A stretch of 64,000 nucleotides of DNA, from the NCBI RefSeq assembly GCF_004078635.1, contig NZ_RZNB01000007.1:154590-218589 (forward strand), in the 5' to 3' direction. The stretch is from Labedella phragmitis. GTDB taxonomy: Bacteria; Actinomycetota; Actinomycetes; Actinomycetales; Microbacteriaceae. Shown here piece by piece: positions 29,201 to 37,696 of this stretch. Numbering within the stretch: position 1 is the first letter of the stretch; the number at the start of each line of letters is the position of its first letter. The position numbers were made by a program, and so were the translations under genes. Under the pieces are notes generated by a model. The model had not been told where the DNA came from and ran no database searches. It saw only the letters and a program-made list of their open reading frames with translations.

Positions 29201-30052
29201 CGTGTCGGCGCGCTTGATCGCCGGCACGAGCAGTGCGCGCGATCCGTCGGGCTTCGGCAGGTCGATCGCGATGCCGAGGCCGACGTGGGCGGGGGCGACG
29301 ACGCTGGGCTTGCCGTCGACCTCGTCGTAGTACACGTTCTGGCTCGGGAACTCCTTGAGCGCCTGGATGAGCGCCCAGCCGATGAGGTGGGTGAAGCTGA
29401 CCTTTCCGCCGCGCGAACGCTTGAGGTGGTTGTTGATCACGATGCGGTTGTCGATCATGAGCTTCGCGGGCACCGTGCGGACGCTCGTCGCCGTCGGGAC
29501 CGTGAGGCTCGCGTCCATGTTCGTCGCGAGCGACTTCGCCATGCCGCGGAGCGGCGACACGACGTCCTCCGGCTCCTCCTCCGCGGTGCTCTTCGAGGGT
29601 GCGGGGGCGTCGGCCGGGATGGGCGCAGACTGGGGCTGTTGGCTCGTGGTCCGGGCGATGGGACGCGTGGCGTCGGGAGTCGATGAGGGTTCCGTCGGCT
29701 TGGCCGATTCTCCCGCGGCCGCTGTCGAGGTCGCGGGCTGCGCGGTCGCCGGTGCCGTCGCACGCGGGGCGCTCTGCGGAGCCGGCGCCGAGGACGGGAC
29801 CGTCTCGGCCGACGGGGCGCTCGCCGTGGGGGCCGGCGTCGATGCTCCGCTCGCACCGGTCTTGTGCTGGTGGTACGCCTCGAGCGTGGGCCACCAGGAT
29901 GAGTCCACCGAGTTCTTATCGACTCGGTACTGCTCGTACAGCTCGTCGACGAGCCATTCGTTCGCTCCGAATTCCGCTGCGGAATTCTCGTCGGTTCCTG
30001 CTCCGGTCATTGGGCCTGACACGGTCGGACCACCACTTTCGTTACTCGCCAT
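26237..30052 (-). CDS. kgd: Multifunctional 2-oxoglutarate dehydrogenase/decarboxylase Kgd
   Basis: 1271-residue fusion typical of actinobacteria. N-terminal helix (NEWLVDELYEQYRVD), a Pro/Ala/Thr linker (about 60-140), an E2-type acyltransferase domain with active-site DHRVIQG near residue 375, then the thiamine-diphosphate E1 domain with HGDAAMAGQG (about 697) and NNQVGFTT, and LMYGYEGQGPDH-like C-terminal Pyr domain. No lipoyl domain; lipoyl groups come from the pyruvate dehydrogenase E2. TCA cycle, inhibited by unphosphorylated GarA in relatives. ATG 30052 used; MTGAGTDEN at 30010 is an alternative. Confidence 0.95.
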   Translation of the reverse strand: MASNESGGPTVSGPMTGAGTDENSAAEFGANEWLVDELYEQYRVDKNSVDSSWWPTLEAYHQHKTGASGASTPAPTASAPSAETVPSSAPAPQSAPRATAPATAQPATSTAAAGESAKPTEPSSTPDATRPIARTTSQQPQSAPIPADAPAPSKSTAEEEPEDVVSPLRGMAKSLATNMDASLTVPTATSVRTVPAKLMIDNRIVINNHLKRSRGGKVSFTHLIGWALIQALKEFPSQNVYYDEVDGKPSVVAPAHVGLGIAIDLPKPDGSRALLVPAIKRADTLSFTDYLAAYEDLVRRARGNKLTADDFKGASISLTNPGGIGTVHSVPRLMKGQGCIIGAGALEYPAEFQGASDHTLVELGIGKTITLTSTYDHRVIQGAGSGEFLKKVHELLLGQRGFYEDIFAALRIPYEPIRWATDISVDLADMINKTARVHELINAFRVRGHLMADVDPLEYVQRSHPDLDIASHGLTFWDLDREFVTGEFGDSRQAKLRDILGVLRDSYCRTIGLEYMHIQDPAQRKWIQGKVERPYAKPTHDEQLRILGKLNEAEAFETFLQTKYVGQKRFSLEGGESTIACLDAILQGAAAAGLDGAAIGMAHRGRLNVLTNIAGKTYGQIFQEFEGTQDKKSHGSGDVKYHLGTEGTFRAADGTELPVYLAANPSHLEAVDGVLEGIVRAKQDRKPIGTYSTLPILVHGDAAMAGQGIVLETMQLSQTRGYKTGGTIHIVVNNQVGFTTPERDGRSSVYATDVAKTVQAPIWHVNGDDPEAVVRVSELAFQFRQEFNKDVVIDLVCYRRRGHNEGDDPSMTQPLMYSLIEQKRSVRKLYTEALVGRGDISEAEYEAAHRDFQDRLERAFMETHAAQTASTPIVSPTVDDEGYSGEPESTAVSSSVIELVGNAFENKPEGFTVHPKLDQLLKRRQEMSRNGGIDWAFGELLALGSLLVEGTPVRMSGQDSRRGTFVQRHAVLHDRVNGQEWLPLVNLHENQARFWIYDSILSEYAVMGFEYGYSVERPDALVLWEAQFGDFVNGAQTIVDEFISSAEQKWGQRSSVVLLLPHGYEGQGPDHSSARIERFLQLCAENNMTVARPSTPASYFHLLRRQAYALPRRPLVVFTPKAMLRLRGATSDVADFTSGRFRPVLDDTRALDGSAVTRVLLHAGKVHWDLRAELDKNTDESIALVRLEQYYPFPAEELGAVLEKYPSAEIVWVQDEPENQGAWPFVANEFPKAIGREISGVTRAASASPATGSAKRHAAEQSDLIRRALDH

Positions 30053-30099
30053 TCGGACCGCCACCGAGGGCTCGATGGCGTCGCACACTCCGGGAATCA

Positions 30100-30105
30100 A
30101 GCCTA
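30100..30105 (-). promoter_or_regulatory. Candidate kgd -10
   Basis: TAGGCT on the minus strand about 48 nt upstream of the kgd start. Back to back with the guaB1 promoter. Confidence 0.45.
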
Positions 30106-30143
30106 AACCCTGCCACCCCTCTCCGCGGCACCCCGTAGACGGC

Positions 30144-30149
30144 TAGCGT
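30144..30149 (+). promoter_or_regulatory. -10 of leaderless guaB1
   Basis: TAGCGT with six bases to ATG 30156. Confidence 0.6.
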
Positions 30150-30155
30150 GGTTTC

Positions 30156-31598
30156 ATGCAGTTCTACGGAGACGAACCCCGCCACGACCTCACCTACTCG
30201 GACGTGTTCCTCGTGCCGTCGCGATCGGGCGTGTCGAGCCGGCTCGACGTCTCCCTCGCTCCGCAGGACGGGACGAGCCAGACGATCCCGATCGTGTCCG
30301 CGAACATGAACTCCGTGACGGGCCCGCGGCTCGCTGCGACGCTCGCCCGCCGCGGCGGGCTCGGCGTCCTCCCGCAGGACATGCCGCTCCAGGGACTCGA
30401 CACCGCCATCCGGTGGGTGAAGGACCAGGCCGTCGAGTTCGACTCCGCCGTCTCCTTCTCGCCCGACACGACCGTCGCCGAAGCCCTCCTCGTCGTCCCC
30501 GCCGTCCCCGGCGGACACGGCGTCGTCGTCGTGGGCGGCGACGGCGAGCTCGTCGGGTGCCTCGACGCCGAGCGCCTCGGCCGGGCACTGCCGGACGCCC
30601 GCCTCGGCGATCTCGTGCACGGAGGCGTCGCCTCCATCGACGCCGACGACGTCACCTCCGCCCGCGCAGCGTTCGACCTCATGGTCGAGGCGGATATCGA
30701 GTTCGCGCCCGTCCTGCGCCACGGGCACCTCGTCGGCACGCTGAGCCGCACGAGCGCGTTGCGCTCGACGCTCTACTCGCCGGCACTCGACGCCTCGGGT
30801 CGGCTCTCGGTGGCCGCCGCCATCGGCGTGAACGGAGACGTCGCGGCGAAGGCCAAGGCGCTCGCGGCAGCGGGCGTCGACGTCCTCGTGATCGACACGG
30901 CCCACGGTCACCAGGAGACCATGCTGTCGGCGCTCCGCACCGTCTCAGGGCTCGGGCTCGGCATCCCGATCGTCGCCGGCAACATCGTCACGGCCGATGG
31001 GGTCGCCGACCTCGTGGAGGCCGGAGCCGACATCCTGAAGGTCGGTGTCGGCCCGGGCGCGATGTGCACGACGCGCATGATGACGGCGGTCGGCCGACCA
31101 CAGTTCTCGGCCGTTCTGGAGACCTCCGAGGCGGCGAAGGCGCACGGCGCGGCCGTGTGGGCGGACGGCGGCGTCCGATACCCGCGCGACGTCGCTCTCG
31201 CTCTCGCCGCGGGCGCGTCCTCCGTCATGATCGGTTCCTGGTTCGCCGGCACGATCGAGGCGCCCGGCACGATCCACGCCGACGACGCCGGTCGGCTCTA
31301 CAAGGAGAGCTGGGGCATGGCCTCGACGAAGGCGGTCCTCGAACGCTTCGGCCGCCTCGACCCCTACGAACTCGCGCGGAAGACGCTCTTCGCCGAGGGC
31401 ATCAGCTCCTCGAAGATCTATCTCGACCCGCTCCGGCCGTCGGTCGAGGACCTGCTCGACATGATCACCTCGGGGGTGCGCTCGTCGTTCACCTACGCGG
31501 GCGCTCGCTCCATCCCGGAGTTCCACGACCGAGCGCTCGTCGGTCTCCAGTCCGCCGCCGGCTACGAGGAGGGCAAGGCGCTCCCCGTGTCCTGGTGA
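30156..31598 (+). CDS. guaB1: GuaB1-type IMP-dehydrogenase-family enzyme (GMP reductase)
   Basis: 480 residues, TIM barrel with a CBS insert (about 95-215). Begins with DLTYSDVFLVPS and PIVSANMNSVTG; catalytic Cys loop GVGPGAMCTTRMMT near residue 308; NAD region ADGGVRYPRDVALALAAGAS. In mycobacteria GuaB1 was shown to be a CBS-containing GMP reductase, converting GMP to IMP, rather than an IMP dehydrogenase. The N-terminus matches the GuaB1 group, not GuaB2. Likely leaderless. Confidence 0.92.
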   Translation: MQFYGDEPRHDLTYSDVFLVPSRSGVSSRLDVSLAPQDGTSQTIPIVSANMNSVTGPRLAATLARRGGLGVLPQDMPLQGLDTAIRWVKDQAVEFDSAVSFSPDTTVAEALLVVPAVPGGHGVVVVGGDGELVGCLDAERLGRALPDARLGDLVHGGVASIDADDVTSARAAFDLMVEADIEFAPVLRHGHLVGTLSRTSALRSTLYSPALDASGRLSVAAAIGVNGDVAAKAKALAAAGVDVLVIDTAHGHQETMLSALRTVSGLGLGIPIVAGNIVTADGVADLVEAGADILKVGVGPGAMCTTRMMTAVGRPQFSAVLETSEAAKAHGAAVWADGGVRYPRDVALALAAGASSVMIGSWFAGTIEAPGTIHADDAGRLYKESWGMASTKAVLERFGRLDPYELARKTLFAEGISSSKIYLDPLRPSVEDLLDMITSGVRSSFTYAGARSIPEFHDRALVGLQSAAGYEEGKALPVSW

Positions 31599-31673
31599 CG
31601 CCCGCCGGCTGCCATCGGGTGCGCGGTTGCAGAGGAGGGCGATGGGCGAGGCGGCGGATATACTGAGGCGACA

Positions 31674-31826
31674 ATGGACGATCCTCCCTCTGCGAATTCC
31701 TCCGTCTCCGCCGGTGCGTCCGGCGTCGGTCGCCCCCTCTCCGCGGTGTCCTCCATCGAGGAGCACGACGCCCCATCGGAGGACGACAGTCCCGGCCTCC
31801 GCGTGACGGAGGCCCTCCATGTATGA
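31674..31826 (+). CDS. Possible 50-residue small protein or leader peptide before the CNNM genes
   Basis: ATG 31674 follows TATACT (31659-31664) by nine bases, so transcription would start almost at the codon. The peptide (begins MDDPPSANSS, ends VTEALHV) is Ser/Asp/Pro-rich, acidic, with no signal or membrane segment. Its stop overlaps the start of the first CNNM gene by 8 bp in another frame, suggesting coupling. Not recognised; coding evidence is position only. Confidence 0.4.
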   Translation: MDDPPSANSSVSAGASGVGRPLSAVSSIEEHDAPSEDDSPGLRVTEALHV

Positions 31827-33132
31827 GTGGATCATGCTCGCGATCGGGCTGGTCCTGACCGTCGGCACCGGCTTCTTCGTCGCGAGCGAGTTCTCGCTCG
31901 TGAACCTCGACCGCTCCGACCTCGAAGCGCGACGCGACCGCGGCGAGCCCCGACTCGTGATGACGATCGCGGCGCTCAAGATCACGTCGACACATCTCTC
32001 GAGCGCGCAACTCGGCATCACGCTCACGACGCTCCTCACGGGGTACACGATGGAACCGGCGATCTCGTCGCTCCTCGCCGAGCCGCTCACGGCCGTCGGA
32101 ATCCCCGAACCCGTGATCGCGCCCGTGGCGACCGTCGTGGCCGTCCTGATCGCGACCCTGCTGTCGATGATCATCGGGGAACTCGTCCCGAAGAACTTCG
32201 CCCTCGCCCTGCCTCTGCACACCGCGAAGCTCGTGATCCCGTTCCAGACCCTCTTCACGACGGTCTTCAAGCCCGCGATCGTCGTCCTCAACGGCAGTGC
32301 GAACGCCATCCTCCGTTCGGTGGGCATCGAGCCGAAGGAGGAGCTCTCGGGAGCGCGCACGGCCGAGGAACTCTCGAGTCTCGTGCGTCGTTCGGCGGGA
32401 GCCGGCACCCTCGAGCAGGACACCGCGACGCTGCTCAACCGCACGCTGCTGTTCTCGAGCCACACGGCGTCCGACGTCATGACGCCGCGACCTCGGCTCG
32501 AGGTCGTGCGCCGCACCGATCCGGCCTCTCTCGTGGTCGAACTCGCCAGGAGCACCGGTTACTCGCGTTTCCCCGTCATGGACGAGGACATCGACGATGT
32601 CGTGGGGCTCGTGCACGTCAAGCAGGCCGTCGCGGTTCCGCGCGAGCGTCGTGCCGACGTGCCCGTCTCCGCCCTGCAGTTCGACATCCTGCGCGTCCCC
32701 GAGACGATGAGACTCGACACGTTGCTCGTCGAGCTTCGCGGTCGCGGCTACCAGATGGCCGTCGTCGTCGACGAGTACGGCGGGACGGCGGGTGTCGCGA
32801 CGCTCGAGGATCTCGTGGAGGAGATCGTCGGCGAGGTGTCCGACGAGCATGACCGGTCCCGGGCTGGCGTCGTGCGAGGGAGGGACAGCACGGTGTTCCC
32901 GGGCAGCCTGCGCCCCGACGAGCTCCTCGAGCGCACGGGCGTCAAGGTCCCGGAGGAGGGACCGTTCGAGACGGTCGGAGGCTTCATCATGAGCGAACTC
33001 GGGCGACTGCCCGTGTCGGGCGACGAGGTCGAGATCGAGTCGGGCACGCTTCGGGTCGAACGACTCGACGGACGCCGGATCGACCGCGTCAGATTCACCC
33101 CGCGACCGGAAGAGGGCGGCGACGATGAGTGA
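31819..33132 (+). CDS. CNNM/CorC-family membrane protein (hemolysin-like), full domain set
   Basis: 437 residues. DUF21/CNNM membrane domain (about 1-200; TGFFVASEFSLVNLDRSDLEARR, SSAQLGITLTTLLTGY, GELVPKNFALALP), a CBS pair (about 215-335; DVMTPRPRLEVV and VVDEYGGTAGVATLEDLVEEIVG) and a C-terminal CorC_HlyC domain (FPGSLRPDELLERTG, FETVGGF, VSGDEVEIESG). Bacterial CNNM proteins are Mg2+ transporters or exporters. Overlaps the next paralogue by 8 bp. Confidence 0.92.
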   Translation: MYEWIMLAIGLVLTVGTGFFVASEFSLVNLDRSDLEARRDRGEPRLVMTIAALKITSTHLSSAQLGITLTTLLTGYTMEPAISSLLAEPLTAVGIPEPVIAPVATVVAVLIATLLSMIIGELVPKNFALALPLHTAKLVIPFQTLFTTVFKPAIVVLNGSANAILRSVGIEPKEELSGARTAEELSSLVRRSAGAGTLEQDTATLLNRTLLFSSHTASDVMTPRPRLEVVRRTDPASLVVELARSTGYSRFPVMDEDIDDVVGLVHVKQAVAVPRERRADVPVSALQFDILRVPETMRLDTLLVELRGRGYQMAVVVDEYGGTAGVATLEDLVEEIVGEVSDEHDRSRAGVVRGRDSTVFPGSLRPDELLERTGVKVPEEGPFETVGGFIMSELGRLPVSGDEVEIESGTLRVERLDGRRIDRVRFTPRPEEGGDDE

Positions 33133-34174
33133 TTGGGCCGGAATCGCCTGGTTGGTCGTGCTGCTCGCGGCCAACGCGTTCTTCGTCGGAGCCGAGTTCG
33201 CGGTCATCTCCGCGCGGCGTTCGCAGATCGAGCCCCGCGCGGAACAGGGCAGCCGGAGCGCCAAGACGGCCCTCTGGGCCATGGAGCACGCGACGCTCAT
33301 GCTCGCGACGAGTCAGCTCGGGATCACGGTCTGCTCGCTCCTCATCCTGAACGTCTCGGAGCCGGCGATCCATCATCTGCTCGAGTACCCGCTCCACCTC
33401 ACGGGCTGGTCGGAGGAGGTCATCGGGACCGTCGCGTTCGTGATCGCGCTGCTGCTCGTGTCCTACCTCCACGTCGTGTTCGGCGAGATGGTCCCGAAGA
33501 ACCTGTCGTTCTCGATCCCGGATCGAGCGGTCCTTCTGCTCGCGCCGCCCCTCGTGATGTTCGCGCGCATCTTCAAACCGATCATCTGGACGCTCAACGC
33601 CACGGCGAACGCCGTCCTGCGCCTCTTCCGTGTGGAGCCGAAGGACGAGGCCACGTCGTCGTACACGCTCGAGGAGGTCGCCACGATCGTGTCGCAATCG
33701 ACGCGCGAGGGCGTGCTCGACGACTCCTCCGGAGCGCTCGTCGCGGCGTTCGAGTTCACGAGCAAGAAGGTCGGCGACGTCGCCCTGCCGCTCGACGGCA
33801 TCGTGACCCTGCCCGAGACCGTGACGGCCGCCGAGCTGGAGCGGGCGGTGGGGAAGCACGGCTTCTCGCGCTACGTCATCGTCGATGCCGATGACCAGCC
33901 GATGGGCTACCTGCACCTCAAGGACGTGCTGCGGTTCGAGGCCACGGCGGAGCCCGGCGACGAGGACCGGCCGGTGCCGACCAAGCGGATCCGCCAGCTC
34001 GTCTCGATCTTCGAGGAGACCGATCTCGAGGACGCGCTCACGATCATGCGACGTTCGGGCGCCCACCTCGCGCGCGCGTTCGATCGAGAGGGTGAGACGA
34101 CGGGCGTCCTGTTCCTCGAGGACATCATCGAGGTGCTCGTCGGCGAGGTCCAGGACGCGACGCAGCGCCGCTGA
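33125..34174 (+). CDS. Second CNNM-family membrane protein, no CorC_HlyC domain
   Basis: 349 residues, paralogue of the preceding gene: CNNM domain (NAFFVGAEFAVISARRSQIEPRA, ATSQLGITVCSLL, GEMVPKNLSFS) and CBS pair ending VLFLEDIIEVLVGEVQDAT. It stops where the CorC_HlyC domain begins in the first protein. Tandem CNNM pairs are common in actinobacteria, suggesting a heteromer. Mg2+ or Co2+ homeostasis is inferred from the family. Confidence 0.9.
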   Translation: MSDWAGIAWLVVLLAANAFFVGAEFAVISARRSQIEPRAEQGSRSAKTALWAMEHATLMLATSQLGITVCSLLILNVSEPAIHHLLEYPLHLTGWSEEVIGTVAFVIALLLVSYLHVVFGEMVPKNLSFSIPDRAVLLLAPPLVMFARIFKPIIWTLNATANAVLRLFRVEPKDEATSSYTLEEVATIVSQSTREGVLDDSSGALVAAFEFTSKKVGDVALPLDGIVTLPETVTAAELERAVGKHGFSRYVIVDADDQPMGYLHLKDVLRFEATAEPGDEDRPVPTKRIRQLVSIFEETDLEDALTIMRRSGAHLARAFDREGETTGVLFLEDIIEVLVGEVQDATQRR

Positions 34175-34243
34175 TGGGCGCCCGAGCGGTCGACCGGCGC
34201 GTTCGGTCGGCCACTCGGCGCCGTGTCGCCGCCCGGTGATCGC

Positions 34244-35314
34244 TCAATCGAACGGCGCGCGAAGGTACTGCGGAGCCGTGTAGTCGATCGTGGCGCCGAG
34301 CTGTGCGGCGGCGCGCAGCACGATGTGCGGATCGCGGAGGAACTCGCGCGCCATCATGATCGCGTCGGCGCGACCGGAGCGGACGATCTCCTCGGCGGCC
34401 TCCGGGTCGGTGATGAGACCGACGGCGCTGACGGGAGCCTCGACGGCGTCGCGGACGTGCGTCGCGAATCGGACCTGATACCCGGGCTCGGTCGGGATGG
34501 TCGCGTGCACGTTCCCGCCTGTCGAAATGTCGAAGAGGTCGGCACCCGCTTCCACGGCCCAGCCGGCGACGGTCGCGGTGTCGTCCTCGTTCCACCCGCC
34601 CTCGGTCCAGTCCGTGGCGGAGAGCCGGACGAAGAGGACACGCTCGCCGATGGCCGCGCGCACAGCCCCGACGACCTCGAGGAGGAGCCGGGCGCGGTTC
34701 TCGAGGGTTCCGCCGTAGGAGTCCGTGCGCTCGTTCGACAGCGGGGAGAGGAACTGATGGAGCAGGTAGCCGTGGGCGGCGTGGATCTCGAGGACGTCGA
34801 AGCCCGCGTCGACCGAGCGGCGAGCGGCCGCGACGAAGTCGGCGATCACTTTCTCGATTCCCGCGCCGTCGAGCTCCCGCGGAGCGGAGTAGCCCGGGAA
34901 GGCGAGGGCCGACGGGCCCACCGTCTCCCAACCACCCTCCGCCGGGGGCACCGTACCGCGCTGCTCGGCCCACGGCCGGTAGGTGGACGCCTTGCGCCCA
35001 GCATGCGCGAGCTGGATCCCGGCCGCCGCACCCTGGCCGTGGAGGAAGCGCACGATACGCGCCCAGACCTCGGCCTGCTCGTCGGTCCAGATGCCGGTGT
35101 CCTCGGGGGAGATCCGGCCCTCCGGGCTCACCGCCGTTGCTTCCGTGATGACGAGCCCGGCGCCGCCCGCGGCGAACTGGCCGAGGTGCACGAGGTGCCA
35201 GTCCGTGGGGACGCCGTCGCGGCGGTCGACGGAGTACTGGCACATGGGCGCGACCCAGAGCCGGTTGCGGATCGTGAGAGAGCGGAGGCTGAGGGGTTCG
35301 AAGATGGCGGGCAC
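34244..35314 (-). CDS. Old-yellow-enzyme-family NADPH dehydrogenase (YqjM-like)
   Basis: 356 residues, FMN TIM barrel. NRLWVAPMCQYS near the N-terminus with the YqjM-type Cys, HLGQFAAGGAGLVITEATAVSPEGR, IQLAHAGRKAS, FDVLEIHAAHGYLLHQFLSPLSN (catalytic His pair) and SVDAGFDV. Reduces activated C=C bonds of enals or enones; natural substrate unknown. GTG 35314 follows GAGGAA; longer readings lack it. Confidence 0.92.
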   Translation of the reverse strand: MPAIFEPLSLRSLTIRNRLWVAPMCQYSVDRRDGVPTDWHLVHLGQFAAGGAGLVITEATAVSPEGRISPEDTGIWTDEQAEVWARIVRFLHGQGAAAGIQLAHAGRKASTYRPWAEQRGTVPPAEGGWETVGPSALAFPGYSAPRELDGAGIEKVIADFVAAARRSVDAGFDVLEIHAAHGYLLHQFLSPLSNERTDSYGGTLENRARLLLEVVGAVRAAIGERVLFVRLSATDWTEGGWNEDDTATVAGWAVEAGADLFDISTGGNVHATIPTEPGYQVRFATHVRDAVEAPVSAVGLITDPEAAEEIVRSGRADAIMMAREFLRDPHIVLRAAAQLGATIDYTAPQYLRAPFD

Positions 35315-35396
35315 TGCATTCCTCTGGTTCGTTGACGTTCTGTCGCGCACCCGCGAGGGGGTGCTCGAGCGACCCGAATCAACCTATCGTGAACGC

Positions 35397-36230
35397 ATGA
35401 GCGACGAGACGGACTGGACACGCGATGATGCCGTGCGATGGTTGCGGCGACCGACGGCGGGGGACGACAAGTACTCCCGCGGCGTGCTCGGGATGGCGAC
35501 GGGCTCCGAGCGGTACCCGGGGGCCGCCGTCCTCGGCGTCGACGCGGCGGTGCGCGCGGGAGCCGGTATGGTCCGCTACGTCGGGCCGGACGCCGTCGCC
35601 CACCTCGTTCTCCAGCGACGTCCCGAGATCGTCCGCGGGATCGGCCGCGTGCAGGCGTGGCTCATCGGTTCCGGCATCGACGGTGAGGACCCGGGGGATG
35701 AGCGGGTGGCCGACTTCCGCCACGCGCTCGCCGACGGTGTCCCCGTCGTCGTCGATGCCGGTGCCCTTTCCGCGGTGACGGGGAGAATCAACGGGCTCGC
35801 GGTTCTGACCCCGCACGCGGGGGAACTCCGTCGGCTGCTCGCCGCACGGGGCACCGAGGTCACCGCCGACGAGCTCATGCACGACCGCGAGCACTGGGCA
35901 CGACGAACGGCCGAGGACACGGGCGCTGTCGTGTTGCTCAAGGGCTCGAGGACCCTCGTCGCCGAGCCGGGCGGAGGTCTCATCCGCCTGCCCGAGGCGT
36001 CGCCGTGGCTCTCGACGGCGGGCACGGGCGACGTCCTCGCCGGGATCGTCGGCACCGTCGTCGCAGCATCGGCGGACCGGCTCCACTCGAGCGTCGAGCT
36101 CGCCGAGGCCGCGGCGACGGCGTCGCTCGTGCACGCGCTCGCCGCCGAACACGCGTCCGGTGGCGGACCGATCGCCGCCCTCGACGTGGCCGAGGCGGTC
36201 CCCGCGGTCATCGCCCCGCTTCTCGCATGA
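35397..36230 (+). CDS. nnrD: ADP-dependent NAD(P)H-hydrate dehydratase
   Basis: 277 residues, ribokinase-like fold. KYSRGVLGMATGSERYPGAAVLG, AGMVRYVG, LTPHAGELRRLL, VVLLKGSRTLVAEPGG and the catalytic STAGTGDVLAGIVG. Repairs hydrated NAD(P)H using ADP. The epimerase domain (NnrE) is not fused. TATCGT (35385-35390) lies six bases before ATG 35397, so probably leaderless. Upstream of the flavin operon by 100 bp. Confidence 0.92.
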   Translation: MSDETDWTRDDAVRWLRRPTAGDDKYSRGVLGMATGSERYPGAAVLGVDAAVRAGAGMVRYVGPDAVAHLVLQRRPEIVRGIGRVQAWLIGSGIDGEDPGDERVADFRHALADGVPVVVDAGALSAVTGRINGLAVLTPHAGELRRLLAARGTEVTADELMHDREHWARRTAEDTGAVVLLKGSRTLVAEPGGGLIRLPEASPWLSTAGTGDVLAGIVGTVVAASADRLHSSVELAEAAATASLVHALAAEHASGGGPIAALDVAEAVPAVIAPLLA

Positions 36231-36242
36231 TGGCCTCGATCG

Positions 36243-36260
36243 CTCACAGGTTTCTCACAG
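36243..36260 (+). promoter_or_regulatory. 11-bp-period direct repeat, candidate OmpR-family site
   Basis: CTCACAG at 36243-36249 and 36254-36260, start-to-start 11 bp, one helical turn, as for OmpR/PhoB-type tandem half-sites. It precedes a TAGCGT -10 (36293-36298) of the flavin operon. Confidence 0.45.
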
Positions 36261-36336
36261 TGGGACGAAAGGGGAAAGCTACCGGCCGTCCGTAGCGTCG
36301 ATGACGACGAACGCACATCGACGACAGGGAGCCATC

Positions 36337-36792
36337 ATGCGCGCACGGACACGACGGACCACGGGAGCGGCCCTCGCGGGCATCGCCGTCATCGGAGGGC
36401 TCGCGGCGTGCAGCGCCGACAGCACCGTCGCGACGGACGACGATGGGGGATCGACCACGAGCGAGGAACCGGGCGCGGCGACAGGGTCGGCCGGAACCTA
36501 CGCCGACGGCGAGTACATGGCCGAGGGCGAGTACACGACGCCGGGCGGACAGGAATCGGTCACGGTCACTGTCACTCTGGAGGGCGGCGTCGTCTCGGCG
36601 CTCGAGGTCGAGGGCAGCGGCGGCAGCCCGAACACGCAGCGATACCAGGGCGAGTTCATCGAGAACATCGACGCCGAGGTGGTCGGCAAGAGCATCGACG
36701 ACCTCGACGTCTCGAAGGTCGCCGGCTCGTCGCTCACGAGCGGTGGGTTCAACAGTGCGATCGAGACGATCAAGAGCGATGCCGCGAGCTGA
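36337..36792 (+). CDS. FMN-binding-domain lipoprotein
   Basis: 151 residues. Basic head, hydrophobic stretch, lipobox LAAC with lipidated Cys25, an Asp/Ser/Thr/Gly-rich linker (26-55), then an FMN_bind domain (about 56-147). The stretch KVAGSSLTSGGF aligns with the flavinylation motif region (usually S-G-A-T); the acceptor position would be Ser132. Probably covalently flavinylated by the adjacent ApbE and held outside the membrane as an electron carrier. ATG 36337 has AGGGAG; ATG 36301 is in frame but nearly on the -10. Confidence 0.85.
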   Translation: MRARTRRTTGAALAGIAVIGGLAACSADSTVATDDDGGSTTSEEPGAATGSAGTYADGEYMAEGEYTTPGGQESVTVTVTLEGGVVSALEVEGSGGSPNTQRYQGEFIENIDAEVVGKSIDDLDVSKVAGSSLTSGGFNSAIETIKSDAAS

Positions 36793-37696
36793 GCTCCTCT
36801 CCGAGGTCCCGACCGCCGCGGCCGGTGTCCACGAATTCGAGGCGATCGGGGTCCCGTGGCGGATCGACACGCAGCACCCGCTCGCCGACGTCGCCCGCGA
36901 GGCTGTCGTGGCATGCACCGACGCCTTCGATCGTGCCTGGTCGCGGTTCCGCACCGACTCGCTCGTCGCGGAGATCGCGCGCACGAGCGGTGAGCGGACG
37001 CTGCCGCCCGAGGGCGCCGGCCTTCTCGCGCTCTACCGGACGCTGTACGACCTGACGGCCGGACGGGTGTCCCCGTTCGTGGGCGCTGCTCTCGAGGACC
37101 TCGGCTACGGTCGGCGCCTCGGCGTCGCCTCACCTGCATCGGGGTCACCGGGGCCGCCCGGCTCGGTGGTTCCGGCGTGGGACGACGTCGCATCGCTCGA
37201 CGGTGACGTCCTCAGTACGGCCGCTCCCGTCGTCCTCGACGTGGGAGCGGCAGGCAAGGGCCTCCTCGTCGACCTCGTGCTCGAGGTGCTCGCCGACCAC
37301 GGCGTGCACGATGCGACCGTCGATGCCTCTGGGGACCTCCGCGTCTCGGGCCGCCGCCGTGAACGCGTCGCTCTCGAGCACCCGTTCGACCCGACGCGTG
37401 CGATCGGCGTCGTCGACGTGGCGGACGGAGCGTTGTGCGCTTCGGCGACGAATCGCCGCTCGTGGGGCGACGGGCTCCACCACGTGATCGACGGGCTCAC
37501 GGGCCGCCCCGTCGACTCGATCGTCGCGACGTGGGCGCTCGCGCCGACCGCTGCCGTCGCGGACGCCGCGGCGACGGCCCTCTTCTTCGTCTCGCCCGCC
37601 GAGGTGCACGAGGCGACGGGTGCTCTGGGCGTCAGGATGTTCAGTACGGGCCGCAGCGAGCGGCACCGCGATTTCACCGGGGAGCTCTTCTCATGA
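36779..37696 (+). CDS. apbE: FAD:protein FMN transferase (ApbE)
   Basis: 305 residues. Starts inside the FMN-binding gene (14-bp overlap). Features: FEAIGVPWRIDT, AWSRFRTDSLVAEI, the signature VLDVGAAGKGLLVDLVLEVL and VDASGDLRVSG, and a C-terminal LFFVSPAEVHEATGA. Transfers FMN from FAD onto Thr or Ser of target proteins; the target is very likely the preceding lipoprotein. No export signal is visible, so transfer may precede export. Confidence 0.92.
   Translation: MPRAELLSEVPTAAAGVHEFEAIGVPWRIDTQHPLADVAREAVVACTDAFDRAWSRFRTDSLVAEIARTSGERTLPPEGAGLLALYRTLYDLTAGRVSPFVGAALEDLGYGRRLGVASPASGSPGPPGSVVPAWDDVASLDGDVLSTAAPVVLDVGAAGKGLLVDLVLEVLADHGVHDATVDASGDLRVSGRRRERVALEHPFDPTRAIGVVDVADGALCASATNRRSWGDGLHHVIDGLTGRPVDSIVATWALAPTAAVADAAATALFFVSPAEVHEATGALGVRMFSTGRSERHRDFTGELFS

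Noticed and set aside
27461..29686. 741-codon open frame antisense to kgd
   Set aside because: Same codon-mirror effect; repetitive composition and no domain.
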